Source: Variovorax paradoxus
GTDB taxonomy: Bacteria > Pseudomonadota > Gammaproteobacteria > Burkholderiales > Burkholderiaceae_C
Length of the DNA stretch: 64,000 nt
Direction of reading: 5' to 3'
Assembly: GCF_022009635.1 (NCBI RefSeq)
Contig: NZ_CP091716.1
Span: forward strand, 3,301,001 to 3,365,000
The stretch's first letter is position 1, and every line of letters starts with the position of its first letter. Of this stretch, positions 31,990-41,225 are shown piece by piece. The notes beneath the pieces were generated by a model. The model saw only the letters and a list, made by a program, of their open reading frames with translations, was not told where the DNA came from and made no database searches. The translations under genes and the position numbers were made by a program.

Positions 31990-34272
31990 ATGTCCCTCGA
32001 TACCGAAGTTGTTCCCGCCGCCGATGGCACGTCCGTCCAGGGCGACCTGCTCGAAGCGGCTGCTTCTCCCTTGGCGATGAGCCTTCAGGACTTCGTTGCC
32101 GAATTCGGCGACGAGCTGCTGGATTCGCTCAACCGCGCCAACCCTCCCGTCTACACCGGCCAGGCCCGGCCGCATCGCCAGCTCGTGCTGGCAAGTCTCA
32201 AGCGCAAGCTGTTCGGCGCGCAAGCCGAGGTGGTGCATGCCGTCACCGAGCTGCTGGCCGACCGCGGCGAACGCGCCGCGATCGTCAATGGCGAGATGGG
32301 CTGCGGCAAGACCACCGTTGGCATCGCCACGGCGGCCGTGCTGCACGCCGAAGGCTATCGCCGCACGTTGGTCCTTTCGCCGCCGCACCTGGTCTACAAG
32401 TGGCGCCGAGAAATCCAGGAGACCGTGGCCGGAGCCAAGGTCTGGGTGCTCAATGGCCCGGACACCTTGGTCAAGCTCATCAAGCTGCGCGAGCAGTTGG
32501 GCGTGCCCGTGCGCGGCCAGGAGTTCTTCGTGCTCGGGCGTGTGCGGATGCGCATGGGTTTCCATTGGAAGCCCGTCTTCAACGTGCGGCGCACGCGGCA
32601 CGGCGACGTGGGCGCATGCCCGGACTGCGGCCAGGTCATCACCAACCTCGACGGCGAGCCGATCAACCCGGTCGAACTCGAAGCCGAGGACTACCGCCGC
32701 CGGTGCAGCCATTGCGCCGCACCGCTGTGGACGCTGATGCGACCGCGGAGCTTGTCCGCAAGCGACCAGTCCACGGCGGTCTTCAAAGCCTTGCAGCGCA
32801 TCCCGACCATCGGGGAAGTCACCGCGCAGAAGCTGATGAAGAAATTCGGCGACGGCTTCCTGGCCTCGATGCTGGGCGACAACATCCACGAGTTCATCAA
32901 CCTCATGGATGCCAACGGCGAGCTGGTCTTCTCGGATCGTCAGGCGCACCGCATGGAGCGGGCGATGGCGAACATGGAGTTCGGCTTCGGCGAAGGCGGC
33001 TACCAGCCGTCCGAGTTCGTCAAACGCTACCTGCCGCAAGGCACGTTCGACCTGCTCATCGCCGACGAGGCGCACGAGTACAAGAACGGCGGCAGTGCCC
33101 AAGGCCAGGCCATGGGCGTGCTCGCAGCGAAGGCGCGCAAGACCTTGCTGCTCACCGGCACGCTGATGGGCGGCTATGGCGATGACCTGTTCCACCTGCT
33201 GTTCCGAGCCCTCCCAGGGCGAATGATCGAAGACGGCTACCGCCCGACCAAGAGCGGCAGCATGACTTCGGCCGCGATGGCGTTCATGCGCGATCACGGC
33301 ATCCTCAAGGACATCTATTCCGAGAGCACGGGCGCGGCGCACAAGACCGCGAAGGGCACGAAGGTCAGTGTCAGAACGGTCAAGGCTCCCGGGTTCGGTC
33401 CCAAGGGCGTGCTGCGTTGCGTCCTGCCGTTCACAGTGTTCCTCAAGCTCAAGGACATCGGCGGCAATGTGCTGCCGTCCTACGACGAGGAGTTCCGCGA
33501 GGTGGCGATGGGCACGGCGCAAGCCACGGCCTATCGCGACCTGTCGAGCCGGCTGACCTCAGCGCTGAAGCAGGCGCTGGCGAAGCGCGACACGACGCTG
33601 CTCGGCGTGGTCCTCAACGTGCTGCTGGCCTGGCCGGATTGCTGCTTCCGGTCGGAGACGGTGGTGCATCCGCGCACGCGCCAGACCTTGGCTTTCGTTC
33701 CGGCTCAATTCAACGAGCTGGAGGTGATGCCCAAGGAGCGCGAGCTGATCGAGATCTGCAAGCAGGAGAAGGCTGCGGGTCGCAAGACGCTGGTCTATTC
33801 GGTCTACACCGGCACCCGCGACACCACGTCGCGCTTGAAGGTGCTGCTGGAGCAGGAAGGCTTCAAGGTGGCGGTGCTGCGCGCAAGCGTGGATGCCTCC
33901 CGCCGCGAGGACTGGATCGCCGAGCAGTTGGATCGCGGGATCGACGTGTTGGTCACGAATCCCGAGTTGGTCAAAACCGGCCTGGACCTGTTGGAGTTTC
34001 CGACGATCGTGTTCATGCAGTCGGGCTACAACGTCTACAGCCTGCAGCAGGCGGCCAGGCGCTCATGGCGCATCGGCCAGAAGCAGCCGGTTCGCGTGAT
34101 CTACCTCGGCTACGCGGCTTCCTCGCAGATGACCTGCCTGGGGTTGATGGCCAAGAAGATCATGGTCTCGCAGAGCACGTCGGGAGACGTGCCCGAATCG
34201 GGACTGGATGTGCTGAACCAGGACGGTGATTCCGTCGAGGTGGCACTGGCCCGGCAACTCGTCGCGGCCTGA
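31990..34272 (+). CDS. SNF2-like DEAH helicase/ATPase with zinc-finger insertion
   Basis: 760 aa from ATG 31990. Superfamily 2 motifs: Walker A NGEMGCGKTTVG (near 97-108), Walker B DEAHEYK (near 359-365), TGT-like LLTGTLMGG, and C-terminal motifs LQQAARRSWRIGQKQPVRVI (motif VI) typical of SNF2 translocases. Between Walker A and DEAH lies a zinc ribbon-like insertion (CPDCGQV ... RRRCSHCAAPL, about residues 213-246). Probably a dsDNA translocase or remodeller acting on the element's DNA. Stand-alone unit ending at the strong terminator at 34286. Confidence 0.88.
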   Translation: MSLDTEVVPAADGTSVQGDLLEAAASPLAMSLQDFVAEFGDELLDSLNRANPPVYTGQARPHRQLVLASLKRKLFGAQAEVVHAVTELLADRGERAAIVNGEMGCGKTTVGIATAAVLHAEGYRRTLVLSPPHLVYKWRREIQETVAGAKVWVLNGPDTLVKLIKLREQLGVPVRGQEFFVLGRVRMRMGFHWKPVFNVRRTRHGDVGACPDCGQVITNLDGEPINPVELEAEDYRRRCSHCAAPLWTLMRPRSLSASDQSTAVFKALQRIPTIGEVTAQKLMKKFGDGFLASMLGDNIHEFINLMDANGELVFSDRQAHRMERAMANMEFGFGEGGYQPSEFVKRYLPQGTFDLLIADEAHEYKNGGSAQGQAMGVLAAKARKTLLLTGTLMGGYGDDLFHLLFRALPGRMIEDGYRPTKSGSMTSAAMAFMRDHGILKDIYSESTGAAHKTAKGTKVSVRTVKAPGFGPKGVLRCVLPFTVFLKLKDIGGNVLPSYDEEFREVAMGTAQATAYRDLSSRLTSALKQALAKRDTTLLGVVLNVLLAWPDCCFRSETVVHPRTRQTLAFVPAQFNELEVMPKERELIEICKQEKAAGRKTLVYSVYTGTRDTTSRLKVLLEQEGFKVAVLRASVDASRREDWIAEQLDRGIDVLVTNPELVKTGLDLLEFPTIVFMQSGYNVYSLQQAARRSWRIGQKQPVRVIYLGYAASSQMTCLGLMAKKIMVSQSTSGDVPESGLDVLNQDGDSVEVALARQLVAA

Positions 34273-34285
34273 TCCGCCAACCCAC

Positions 34286-34318
34286 GCCGGCCGCCCTTCG
34301 GGGCGCCGGCTTTTTTTT
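34286..34318 (+). terminator. Rho-independent terminator
   Basis: Stem GCCGG..GCCC/GGGC..CCGGC (one bulged C), TTCG loop, followed by eight T. Fourteen bp after the helicase stop; separates the array from the transfer operon. Confidence 0.9.
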
Positions 34319-34431
34319 CCTGCGCATCGAGGGCACGCCATGAAGTCGGGCGCATGCCAGTTCCCTTTGTTTGCTGCCCGAACGCTCTGCGGCGGCGATG
34401 GTGAGGGCTCCGTGTTCCAGGGAACTGCCCC

Positions 34432-35043
34432 ATGCAACCACTCACCTGCGTCGCTCATCGCCTGGCCGTGCCTGTCATGCTGGCCGGCTGCGTGCTCATC
34501 GCCGGCTGCGCCGCGACGGGCGCGGCGAGCACCCCGGCTGCCCGCCAATCGCCTCCCGAGCCTGCGGTGTTTGCCAGGACCATCTCCCCGGAGCCCGAGC
34601 AAGGCCAGATCCCAGTGGCCCGCTACGGCCGCTACACGCTGGTCGAGATGGTGCCGGAACCCGCGCAGCGCGACCTGCTGCGACAGGTGATCGAGATTTC
34701 GATTCCGCCGACCTTCGACGCGAGCGTCGGCGATGCCCTGCGGCACGTGCTGCTGCGCACCGGCTACCGCCTTTGCGACGCGCCGGACGCTGCATCGCTG
34801 TTCACGTTGCCGCTGCCGGCGGCGCATCTGCGGCTCGGGCCGCTGCCGCTGCGCGAGGCCTTGCTGACGCTCGCCGGGCCGGCCTGGAAGTTGTCCGTCG
34901 ATGACGCTGCGCGTGCGGTGTGCTTCACGCGCGTGACGAGCGCGCGTGCGCCGAGCGCAAACCCCATTCCTGCGGCTGCGGCGTCGAGTGCGCCGGCCGC
35001 TGAATCCGCCAACTCACAAGTGCCCCAGGAGGCCCAGCCATGA
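34432..35043 (+). CDS. PilL-like lipoprotein, PFGI-1 class (TIGR03748)
   Basis: 203 aa. The signal sequence has lipoboxes LAGC (C20) and IAGC (C26), so it is an outer-membrane lipoprotein. A core YGRYTLVEMVPEPAQRDLLR then PTFDASVGDALRHVLLRTGY is the PilL N-terminal family of ICEs; the C-terminal 45 residues are Ala/Ser/Pro-rich. First gene of the transfer operon, probably part of the mating-pair apparatus. Ends in an ATGA overlap with the next gene. Confidence 0.85.
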   Translation: MQPLTCVAHRLAVPVMLAGCVLIAGCAATGAASTPAARQSPPEPAVFARTISPEPEQGQIPVARYGRYTLVEMVPEPAQRDLLRQVIEISIPPTFDASVGDALRHVLLRTGYRLCDAPDAASLFTLPLPAAHLRLGPLPLREALLTLAGPAWKLSVDDAARAVCFTRVTSARAPSANPIPAAAASSAPAAESANSQVPQEAQP

Positions 35044-35675
35044 CCATCCCGCAGCTTCCCGACGAGAACGCCGGCCGCGCGCGCTGGTTGAAGATCGCAG
35101 CGGCCGTCTGGCTGCTGCTCGTGAGCATCCTGGCCGTGGTCAACAGCGTGGGCCTGTCGCGCCTGACCGAGCAGAGCCAGGCCAGCGCCCAGGATGCGCA
35201 CGTGCAGGCGCTCAATACGCGCGTCGCCGAACTCGAACAGCAAGCGGCGGCCTCGAAGAACCAGCCCAAGCCCGTCACCCAACCCGACTTCGAGGCCGCC
35301 CGCAAGACGCTGGACGAACGCCTGGCGCAGGTGGAGCAGGCCCAGGCGGGAGACGCCCATGCCGGTGACTTGCAAGCGCTGCAGGCGCGCGTGGGCGACA
35401 TCGAAGCGCGCATGAAGAGAACCGCCGCGGCACCCCGGCGCACCGCCGAGCTGGCCAAGCCCAAGTTGCCCGAGCCTCCGTTCAACGTCGTGGGCGTGGA
35501 GCTGCGCGGCGGCGAGCGCTTCCTGTCGGTGACGGCACCCAAGGCCTCGTCGGTGCTGGACGTTTGGCTGCTGCGCGAAGGCGATGCCGTGGGCGCTTGG
35601 CATTTGCTGGCGATCGAGGCACGCGCCGCCGTGTTTCGCGTGGACGGCCAGGCCCAGCGCATCGCGCTGCCGTAG
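35040..35675 (+). CDS. Membrane-anchored coiled-coil ICE protein
   Basis: 211 aa. One N-terminal membrane segment (about residues 18-38: WLKIAAAVWLLLVSILAVVN), a long coiled coil (45-135, regular L/E/Q/A heptads) and a beta-rich periplasmic C-terminal domain (FNVVGVELRGGERFLSVTAP). No family name known to me. Overlaps the PilL-like gene by 4 bp. Likely a structural part of the transfer channel on the periplasmic side. Confidence 0.7.
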   Translation: MTIPQLPDENAGRARWLKIAAAVWLLLVSILAVVNSVGLSRLTEQSQASAQDAHVQALNTRVAELEQQAAASKNQPKPVTQPDFEAARKTLDERLAQVEQAQAGDAHAGDLQALQARVGDIEARMKRTAAAPRRTAELAKPKLPEPPFNVVGVELRGGERFLSVTAPKASSVLDVWLLREGDAVGAWHLLAIEARAAVFRVDGQAQRIALP

Positions 35676-35684
35676 GAGCCGGAT

Positions 35685-36407
35685 ATGAAGCACGCTGCGA
35701 TCTGCTTGGCCGCCTTCCTCGCTGTTGTCGCAGGCACGGCCTCGGCGCAGTCGGCGCCCGTCGCTTCCTCGCGCACCGTTCCGGCCCAGGTGCAGAACAG
35801 CAGCGACGCCGCGCTGGACGAGCGCCCGGCGCGCGATTGGGGCCTGCGCCCCGAAGAGTGGGCGCGCTACCGGCAACTGATGCAGGGGCCGCTGGGCATC
35901 TACTCCCCGAACCTCGATCCGCTGACGGCGCTGGGCATCGAGGCGCGCAGCGACGAGGAACGCAACCGCTATGCGGAACTGCAGGTGCAGGCGGAATCGA
36001 AGCGCGTGGGCAAGACGCTGGCGTACCAGCGGGCCTACGACGCGGCCTGGAAGCGGCTCTATCCGGGGCAGCAGCGCGTGAGCATGCCGGGCGCGAAGGC
36101 GCCGGGCGCCGGCAACCGGGGCTCGGGCCGGCTGGCTGTCTTCGTGAAAGCCGAGTGCCCGCCGTGCGACCAGCGCGTGCGCCAGTTGCAGGCGGCCGGC
36201 ACCGCCTTCGACCTCTACATGGTCGGCAGCCGCCAGGAAGACGCCCGCATCCGCCAGTGGGCGACGCAGGCCGGCATCGATGCCGGCCGCGTGCGCTCGC
36301 GCACCATCACGCTCAACCATGACGCAGGGCGTTGGCTGTCGCTCGGCCTGCCTGGCGATCTGCCCGCCGTGGTGCGCGAGGTCAACGGCCAATGGCAGCG
36401 GCAATAA
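35685..36407 (+). CDS. TIGR03759 family ICE protein (PFL_4693 family), thiol-redox motif
   Basis: 240 aa with a signal peptide (1-21, ends ASAQ). A conserved WGLRPEEWARYRQLMQGPLG segment precedes a thioredoxin-like C-terminal half with CPPC (C158, C161) in VKAECPPCDQRV. Probably a periplasmic oxidoreductase or redox-sensing component of the type-G transfer system. The stop overlaps the next gene by 16 bp. Confidence 0.85.
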   Translation: MKHAAICLAAFLAVVAGTASAQSAPVASSRTVPAQVQNSSDAALDERPARDWGLRPEEWARYRQLMQGPLGIYSPNLDPLTALGIEARSDEERNRYAELQVQAESKRVGKTLAYQRAYDAAWKRLYPGQQRVSMPGAKAPGAGNRGSGRLAVFVKAECPPCDQRVRQLQAAGTAFDLYMVGSRQEDARIRQWATQAGIDAGRVRSRTITLNHDAGRWLSLGLPGDLPAVVREVNGQWQRQ

Positions 36408-36991
36408 CGGCAACGAGCTTGGCTCGCCGCGCCGGCCGCGCGGCACTGGCCCTGGTGCTCTGCGCCTGCACGGCCATCGCCTTCGGCCAGGAGGTGCCGC
36501 CACCCGCCTACCAGCTCGCCGCCCAGCAGGCGGGCGTGCCGTCGCCGGTGCTGTACGCGGTGGCGCTGCAGGAGAGCGGCGCACGGCTGCGCGGCCGTCT
36601 CATCCCCTGGCCGTGGACGCTCAACGTCGCCGGACGCGCCGAACGCTACGCCACACGGGCCGAGGCCTGCGCGGGCATCCGCCGGGCGCTCGCCCGCACG
36701 CCGGCCAACCGCATCGACGTCGGCCTCGGCCAGGTCAACCTCGGCTACCACGCGCACCGCTACGAGCATCCCTGCGATCTGCTCGACCCATACCGCAACC
36801 TCGCCATCGCCGTGGAAATCCTGCAGGAGCAGCACACGCCGGGCGAGGACTGGCTGGTTGCCATCGGCCGCTACCACCGGCCTGCGGGCGGAGCGCCAGC
36901 CGCCCGCTACCGCCGCAGCGTCCACCAGCACCTGACCCGCGTGCTCGGTCCGGGCGCTTCACTTCCTTCTGCCCGGAGCCCCATGCCATGA
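36392..36991 (+). CDS. Lytic transglycosylase domain protein
   Basis: 199 aa from ATG 36392, overlapping the previous gene. Signal peptide (1-31, ends IAFGQ). SLT-type fold: LYAVALQESG with catalytic Glu, IDVGLGQVNLGYHAHRY, LLDPYRNLAIAVEILQEQ. Opens peptidoglycan for the transfer channel. Overlaps the next gene by 4 bp. Confidence 0.88.
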   Translation: MAAAITATSLARRAGRAALALVLCACTAIAFGQEVPPPAYQLAAQQAGVPSPVLYAVALQESGARLRGRLIPWPWTLNVAGRAERYATRAEACAGIRRALARTPANRIDVGLGQVNLGYHAHRYEHPCDLLDPYRNLAIAVEILQEQHTPGEDWLVAIGRYHRPAGGAPAARYRRSVHQHLTRVLGPGASLPSARSPMP

Positions 36992-37542
36992 ACCGCATCT
37001 TCCTTGCCGCGACTGCGGCGCTGCTGGCCGCCACCGCCGACGCGCAGGACCGCGCTCCCGCCACCAAGAACAGTTCCCCGCCGCTGATCGTGGTCGAGGA
37101 CAAGGGTGGCGCCTCGGCGTTGCCGTACTACCGGGCCTTGAACCCGCAGGATGCGCAGCCCGGCCAGCCGGCCACGCCGCAACCGGCGCCGCGCATCGGC
37201 GGCCCGGCCGATGCCGAGGCGGCCATGCTGCCGGTGCGCTCGGTGCGTCTTTCACCGGGCGACGAGCCGCGCCGCGTGATCCGCGCGCCCGGCCTGACGC
37301 CGCTGTTCCTGGTCGGCGACGACGACCGTTCACGCGCCTGGCTCAAGCAACGGCGCGCGGACCTGCAGGCACTGCGCGCCGTGGGCCTGGTGGTCAACGT
37401 GGCGACGCCCGAAGCACTGGCCGCCTTGCGCCGCCTTGCGCCGAACTTGATGTTGTCGCCGGCCTCGGGCGACGAGCTGGCGCAGCGCCTGAGCATCCAG
37501 CACTACCCGGTGCTGATCACTGCGACCGGCATCGAGCCCTGA
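36988..37542 (+). CDS. TIGR03765 family ICE protein (PFL_4695 family)
   Basis: 184 aa from ATG 36988. Signal peptide (1-19, ends ADAQ). Conserved PLIVVEDKGGASALPYYRAL and SVRLSPGDEPRRVIRAPGLT near the middle, ending LSIQHYPVLITATGIEP, the usual C-terminus. Periplasmic, role in conjugation unproven; always found before traD in this ICE class. Gap of 20 bp to traD. Confidence 0.85.
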   Translation: MNRIFLAATAALLAATADAQDRAPATKNSSPPLIVVEDKGGASALPYYRALNPQDAQPGQPATPQPAPRIGGPADAEAAMLPVRSVRLSPGDEPRRVIRAPGLTPLFLVGDDDRSRAWLKQRRADLQALRAVGLVVNVATPEALAALRRLAPNLMLSPASGDELAQRLSIQHYPVLITATGIEP

Positions 37543-37562
37543 TGTGACGTGAAGCGCACGCC

Positions 37563-39722
37563 ATGGCCCAGTCCCAAGCCGTCGAAGTCTTGCTGCGGCC
37601 AGCGGTGGAGCTATACACCGTCGCGGTCTGTGCGGGCGCCGCGATTCTGTGCCTGGTGGCCCCGTGGTCGCTCGCGCTGAGCCCCTTGCTGGGCCTGGGC
37701 AGCGCGCTGGCCTTCCTCACCTTCGGCGCGCTGCGCTTCCACGACGCCTGGGCCATCCTGCGCTACCGGCGCAACATCCGGCGTCTGCCGCGCTACGTGA
37801 TGACCAGCCGCGACATGCCGGTCAGCCAGCAGCGGCTCTTCGTCGGCCGGGGCTTTCGCTGGGACCAGCGTCACACGCACCGGCTGATGCAGACCTACCG
37901 GCCGGAGTTCCGCCGCTACGTCGAGCCGACCGTGACTTACCGGGCGGCGCGGCGCATGGAAGAGCGCCTGGAGTTCGCGCCGTACCCGCTCTCGAAACTG
38001 GCGAAGGCGCTGGCCTGGGACAGCCCGCTCAACCCGGCGCGTCCACTGCCACCGGTGGGCGGTATGCCTCGCCTGCACGGCATCGAGCCGCACGAGGTCG
38101 ACGTGACGCTTCCGCTGGCCGAGCGTGTCGGTCATTCGCTCGTGCTCGGCACCACGCGCGTCGGCAAGACCCGCCTGGCCGAGCTGTTCATCACGCAGGA
38201 CATCCGGCGCAAGGTCAATGGGCAGCACGAGGTCGTGATCGTCTTCGACCCCAAAGGCGACGCGGACCTCTTGAAGCGCATGTACGTGGAGGCCAAGCGC
38301 GCCGGGCGCGAAGGCGAGTTCTATGTCTTCCACCTCGGATGGCCGGATATCAGCGCCCGCTACAACGCGGTGGGGCGCTTCGGGCGCATCTCGGAAGTCG
38401 CCACGCGCATCGCGGGTCAGCTCTCCGGTGAAGGCAACAGCGCGGCGTTCCGCGAGTTCGCCTGGCGCTTCGTCAACATCATCGCGCGGGCCTTGGTGGA
38501 GTTGGGGCAGCGGCCCGACTACCTGCTGATCCAGCGACACGTCATCAACATCGATGCGCTGTTCATCGAGTACGCGCAGCACTACTTCGCCAAGAACGAG
38601 CCGAAGGCCTGGGAGGTCGTCGTCCAGCTCGAAGCCAAGCTGAACGACAAGAACATCCCTCGCAACATGATCGGGCGCGAGAAGCGCGTCATCGCGCTGG
38701 AGCAGTACCTGTCGCAGGTGCGCATCTACGACCCGGTGCTCGACGGCCTGCGCAGCGCGGTGCGCTACGACAGGACGTACTTCGACAAGATCGTTGCGTC
38801 GCTGTTGCCGCTGCTGGAGAAGCTGACCACGGGAAAGATCGCGCAGTTGCTCGCGCCGAACTACTCGGACCTGAGCGACCCGCGGCCGATCTTCGACTGG
38901 ATGCAGATCATCAGGAAGCGGGCCATTGTCTATGTCGGGCTCGACGCGCTGTCCGATGCCGAGGTGGCGGCGGCTGTCGGCAACTCGATGTTCAGCGATC
39001 TCGTATCGGTGGCCGGCCACATCTACAAGTTCGGCATCGACGACGGCCTGCCGAGTGCCGCGACGGGCGTGAAGGTGCCGATCAACGTGCACGCCGACGA
39101 GTTCAACGAACTCATGGGCGACGAGTTCATCCCGATGGTCAACAAGGGCGGCGGTGCAGGCGTGCAGGTCACGGCCTACACGCAGACCCTCTCGGACATC
39201 GAGGCGCGCATCGGCAATCGTGCGAAGGCGAGCCAGGTGGTGGGCAACTTCAACAACCTGTTCATGCTGCGCGTGCGCGAGACCGCCACGGCCGAGTTGC
39301 TGACGCGGCAACTGCCCAAGGTCGAGGTCTACACGACGACGGTGATGAGCGGCGCCACCGACAGCTCCGATCCGACCGGCAACACTGCGTTCACGTCCAA
39401 CACGCAGGACCGCATCAGCAGCAACAGCGTGCCGCTGATCGAACCGGCGCACGTCGTCGGCCTGCCCAAGGGGCAGTGCTTCGCGCTGATCGAGGGGGGC
39501 CACCTGTGGAAGGTGCGCATGCCCTTGCCAGCGCCCGACCCCGACGAGACCATGCCCAAGGATCTGCAGGAACTGGCCGGCTACATGCGGCAGCACTACG
39601 TCGAGGCCGGTGACTGGTGGGATAACAAGGGTCTCCCTGGCTTGCAAGACCAGGCGCTGCCCGACGATCTGCTGGCGGACTTCAAGCAGATGGCGAGCAT
39701 GGACGAAGGGACCATGGCATGA
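37563..39722 (+). CDS. traD: TraD-type coupling protein (T4CP, SXT/TOL subfamily)
   Basis: 719 aa. Two N-terminal membrane segments (about 15-58), a cytosolic DNA-pumping ATPase with Walker A LGTTRVGKTR (near 195-204) and Walker B VIVFDPKGDADLL, plus the T4CP region NVHADEFNELMGDEFIPMVN. Brings the relaxase-DNA complex to the secretion channel. ATGA overlap with the next gene. Confidence 0.93.
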   Translation: MAQSQAVEVLLRPAVELYTVAVCAGAAILCLVAPWSLALSPLLGLGSALAFLTFGALRFHDAWAILRYRRNIRRLPRYVMTSRDMPVSQQRLFVGRGFRWDQRHTHRLMQTYRPEFRRYVEPTVTYRAARRMEERLEFAPYPLSKLAKALAWDSPLNPARPLPPVGGMPRLHGIEPHEVDVTLPLAERVGHSLVLGTTRVGKTRLAELFITQDIRRKVNGQHEVVIVFDPKGDADLLKRMYVEAKRAGREGEFYVFHLGWPDISARYNAVGRFGRISEVATRIAGQLSGEGNSAAFREFAWRFVNIIARALVELGQRPDYLLIQRHVINIDALFIEYAQHYFAKNEPKAWEVVVQLEAKLNDKNIPRNMIGREKRVIALEQYLSQVRIYDPVLDGLRSAVRYDRTYFDKIVASLLPLLEKLTTGKIAQLLAPNYSDLSDPRPIFDWMQIIRKRAIVYVGLDALSDAEVAAAVGNSMFSDLVSVAGHIYKFGIDDGLPSAATGVKVPINVHADEFNELMGDEFIPMVNKGGGAGVQVTAYTQTLSDIEARIGNRAKASQVVGNFNNLFMLRVRETATAELLTRQLPKVEVYTTTVMSGATDSSDPTGNTAFTSNTQDRISSNSVPLIEPAHVVGLPKGQCFALIEGGHLWKVRMPLPAPDPDETMPKDLQELAGYMRQHYVEAGDWWDNKGLPGLQDQALPDDLLADFKQMASMDEGTMA

Positions 39723-40468
39723 GCGACCCTGCCGTCGCCGTCCAACGCCAGCAGGTTCGCCAGCAGGGCCTGATCGCGGGGCTGGTGACGCTGCCGTTTC
39801 GGCTGTTCGGTGTGTTGATCGGCTCGCTCCTGCTGTGCATCGTGATCGAGTGTCTCGGCATGCACTTCCTCTGGCCCGAGCAGGGCTGGCGTCATGCCCA
39901 GGGCATGCTGAACTATGAGGTATCGCAGGTCTCGGAACATTTCACGCAAAGCGTGCTGGTGCAGGAGCCGGGGCGCAGTGCGCGCCAGCTCATCGAGTGG
40001 GCCTACCAAGGGCTGTTCGTGAAGACCGGGCTGTTGGACTGGATACGCGACGCCGCGGCGCAATCACGCGCCGGTGCGCACAGCCAGGTGCGGGACTTCC
40101 GCTACTACATCGCGCAGCTCTACGTGCACGTCGAGAGCTACCTGATCGCCTCGGCCTACACCGTGCTGGTGTTCCTCGTGCGGCTCCTGGTGCTGATCCT
40201 GACCTTGCCGCTGTTCCTGATGGCCGCGTTCACCGGCCTGGTCGACGGCCTGGTGCGCCGTGACGTGCGCGGCTTCGGCGCCGGGCGCGAATCGGGATTT
40301 GTCTACCACCGGGCCAGGGCCAGCCTGATGCCGCTGGCGGTGCTGCCCTGGGTCACCTACCTCGCGCTGCCGGTCAGCGTGCATCCGCTGCTGATCCTGC
40401 TGCCCAGCGCGGCGCTGCTCGGCGTGGCCGTGTGTATCGCGTCGGCGACCTTCAAGAAGTACCTGTAG
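39719..40468 (+). CDS. TIGR03747 family ICE membrane protein (PFL_4697 family)
   Basis: 249 aa integral membrane protein with about four segments (near 20-45, 135-170, 200-245). Conserved words: FRLFGVLIGSLLLCIVIECL and DGLVRRDVRGFGAGRESGFV. TraD and this protein overlap, so they likely work together. Function in the channel unknown. Followed by a 113-bp gap with no gene. Confidence 0.85.
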   Translation: MSDPAVAVQRQQVRQQGLIAGLVTLPFRLFGVLIGSLLLCIVIECLGMHFLWPEQGWRHAQGMLNYEVSQVSEHFTQSVLVQEPGRSARQLIEWAYQGLFVKTGLLDWIRDAAAQSRAGAHSQVRDFRYYIAQLYVHVESYLIASAYTVLVFLVRLLVLILTLPLFLMAAFTGLVDGLVRRDVRGFGAGRESGFVYHRARASLMPLAVLPWVTYLALPVSVHPLLILLPSAALLGVAVCIASATFKKYL

Positions 40469-40581
40469 CCGCATCGGCCTTCGCCGCGGAAAGCGGTGGT
40501 TGGCCGGTTCCGATTGATTGCGGCGCCGGAAGACTGGCCGTTTGAGCATCGAGCCATCCGCATCCCTCGGAGAACGGCTCG

Positions 40582-40968
40582 ATGGAAACCACTCGCAATC
40601 CCGCGCAGGTTCGGCGCTTTGCCGTCGCGATGCGCCTTGCCGCGCTTGTGCTTGCCGCTGCCGGATTGCAGCCCGCCATCGCCGCCGACGCCTCCGACGA
40701 CGCCGCGGAACGCGAGATGCTCGCCGCAGTGACGCGCCAGCTCGAACTGCTGGACCGCTTCGCCGAGCACGCCGCTGCCACCGCGCCGCAGGGGCGTACT
40801 CGCTACCACTTCGACTACGCGCGGCTGCGTGCCGACCTGGAGCGCGTGCGCGCCGGCGTGCGCGACTACCTCGTTCCGCAACGCGCCCAGCCGCGTGATC
40901 CCGTGCCGCTGGCCGGCGACTACACGCGCAGCAACGCGACCCCCGACAAGGAGGCGCCGTCACCATGA
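40582..40968 (+). CDS. RAQPRD family ICE protein (TIGR01690)
   Basis: 128 aa, signal peptide 1-35 (ends AIAAD). A helical domain ends in the family-naming motif: PQRAQPRDPVPLAGDY. Periplasmic, always present in the type-G tra cluster; function unknown. Overlaps the next gene (ATGA). Confidence 0.88.
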   Translation: METTRNPAQVRRFAVAMRLAALVLAAAGLQPAIAADASDDAAEREMLAAVTRQLELLDRFAEHAAATAPQGRTRYHFDYARLRADLERVRAGVRDYLVPQRAQPRDPVPLAGDYTRSNATPDKEAPSP

Positions 40969-41204
40969 CGCCTTCCTCCGACCAGGTTGCCGCCTTCACG
41001 GCCAACGGAGGCTTTGCGCCCGGGGCCGTCTCCGCCGTCGTGCTCGGTTTCGTCTTCGCCGTCCTGCTGCTGTGGGGCGTGTGGGCGATGCGCACCGCCT
41101 ATGTCGGCTGGGCCGAGCACCACCTGACCCAACGCCAGTTCCTCGGCGTCATCGTGCGCTTCGTCGCGATGTACCTGGTGCTGGGTTTTTTCCTCCTGTC
41201 CTGA
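40965..41204 (+). CDS. TIGR03758 family ICE protein (PFL_4701 family)
   Basis: 79 aa with two membrane segments (about 20-42 and 60-78) and a short basic loop (WAEHHLTQRQFLG). Small inner-membrane protein similar in size to VirB3/TraL-like channel components (inference). Confidence 0.82.
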   Translation: MTPSSDQVAAFTANGGFAPGAVSAVVLGFVFAVLLLWGVWAMRTAYVGWAEHHLTQRQFLGVIVRFVAMYLVLGFFLLS

Positions 41205-41225
41205 CCCCATGAAAGGTGTATCGCC

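Noticed and set aside
31891..33522. Long minus-strand open frame of 543 codons opposite the helicase
   Set aside because: Shadow of the + strand helicase: composition is His/Asp/Arg-rich without domains, and the + strand has clear SF2 motifs. Same reasoning for the long minus frames opposite traD, the VirB4-like ATPase and traG.
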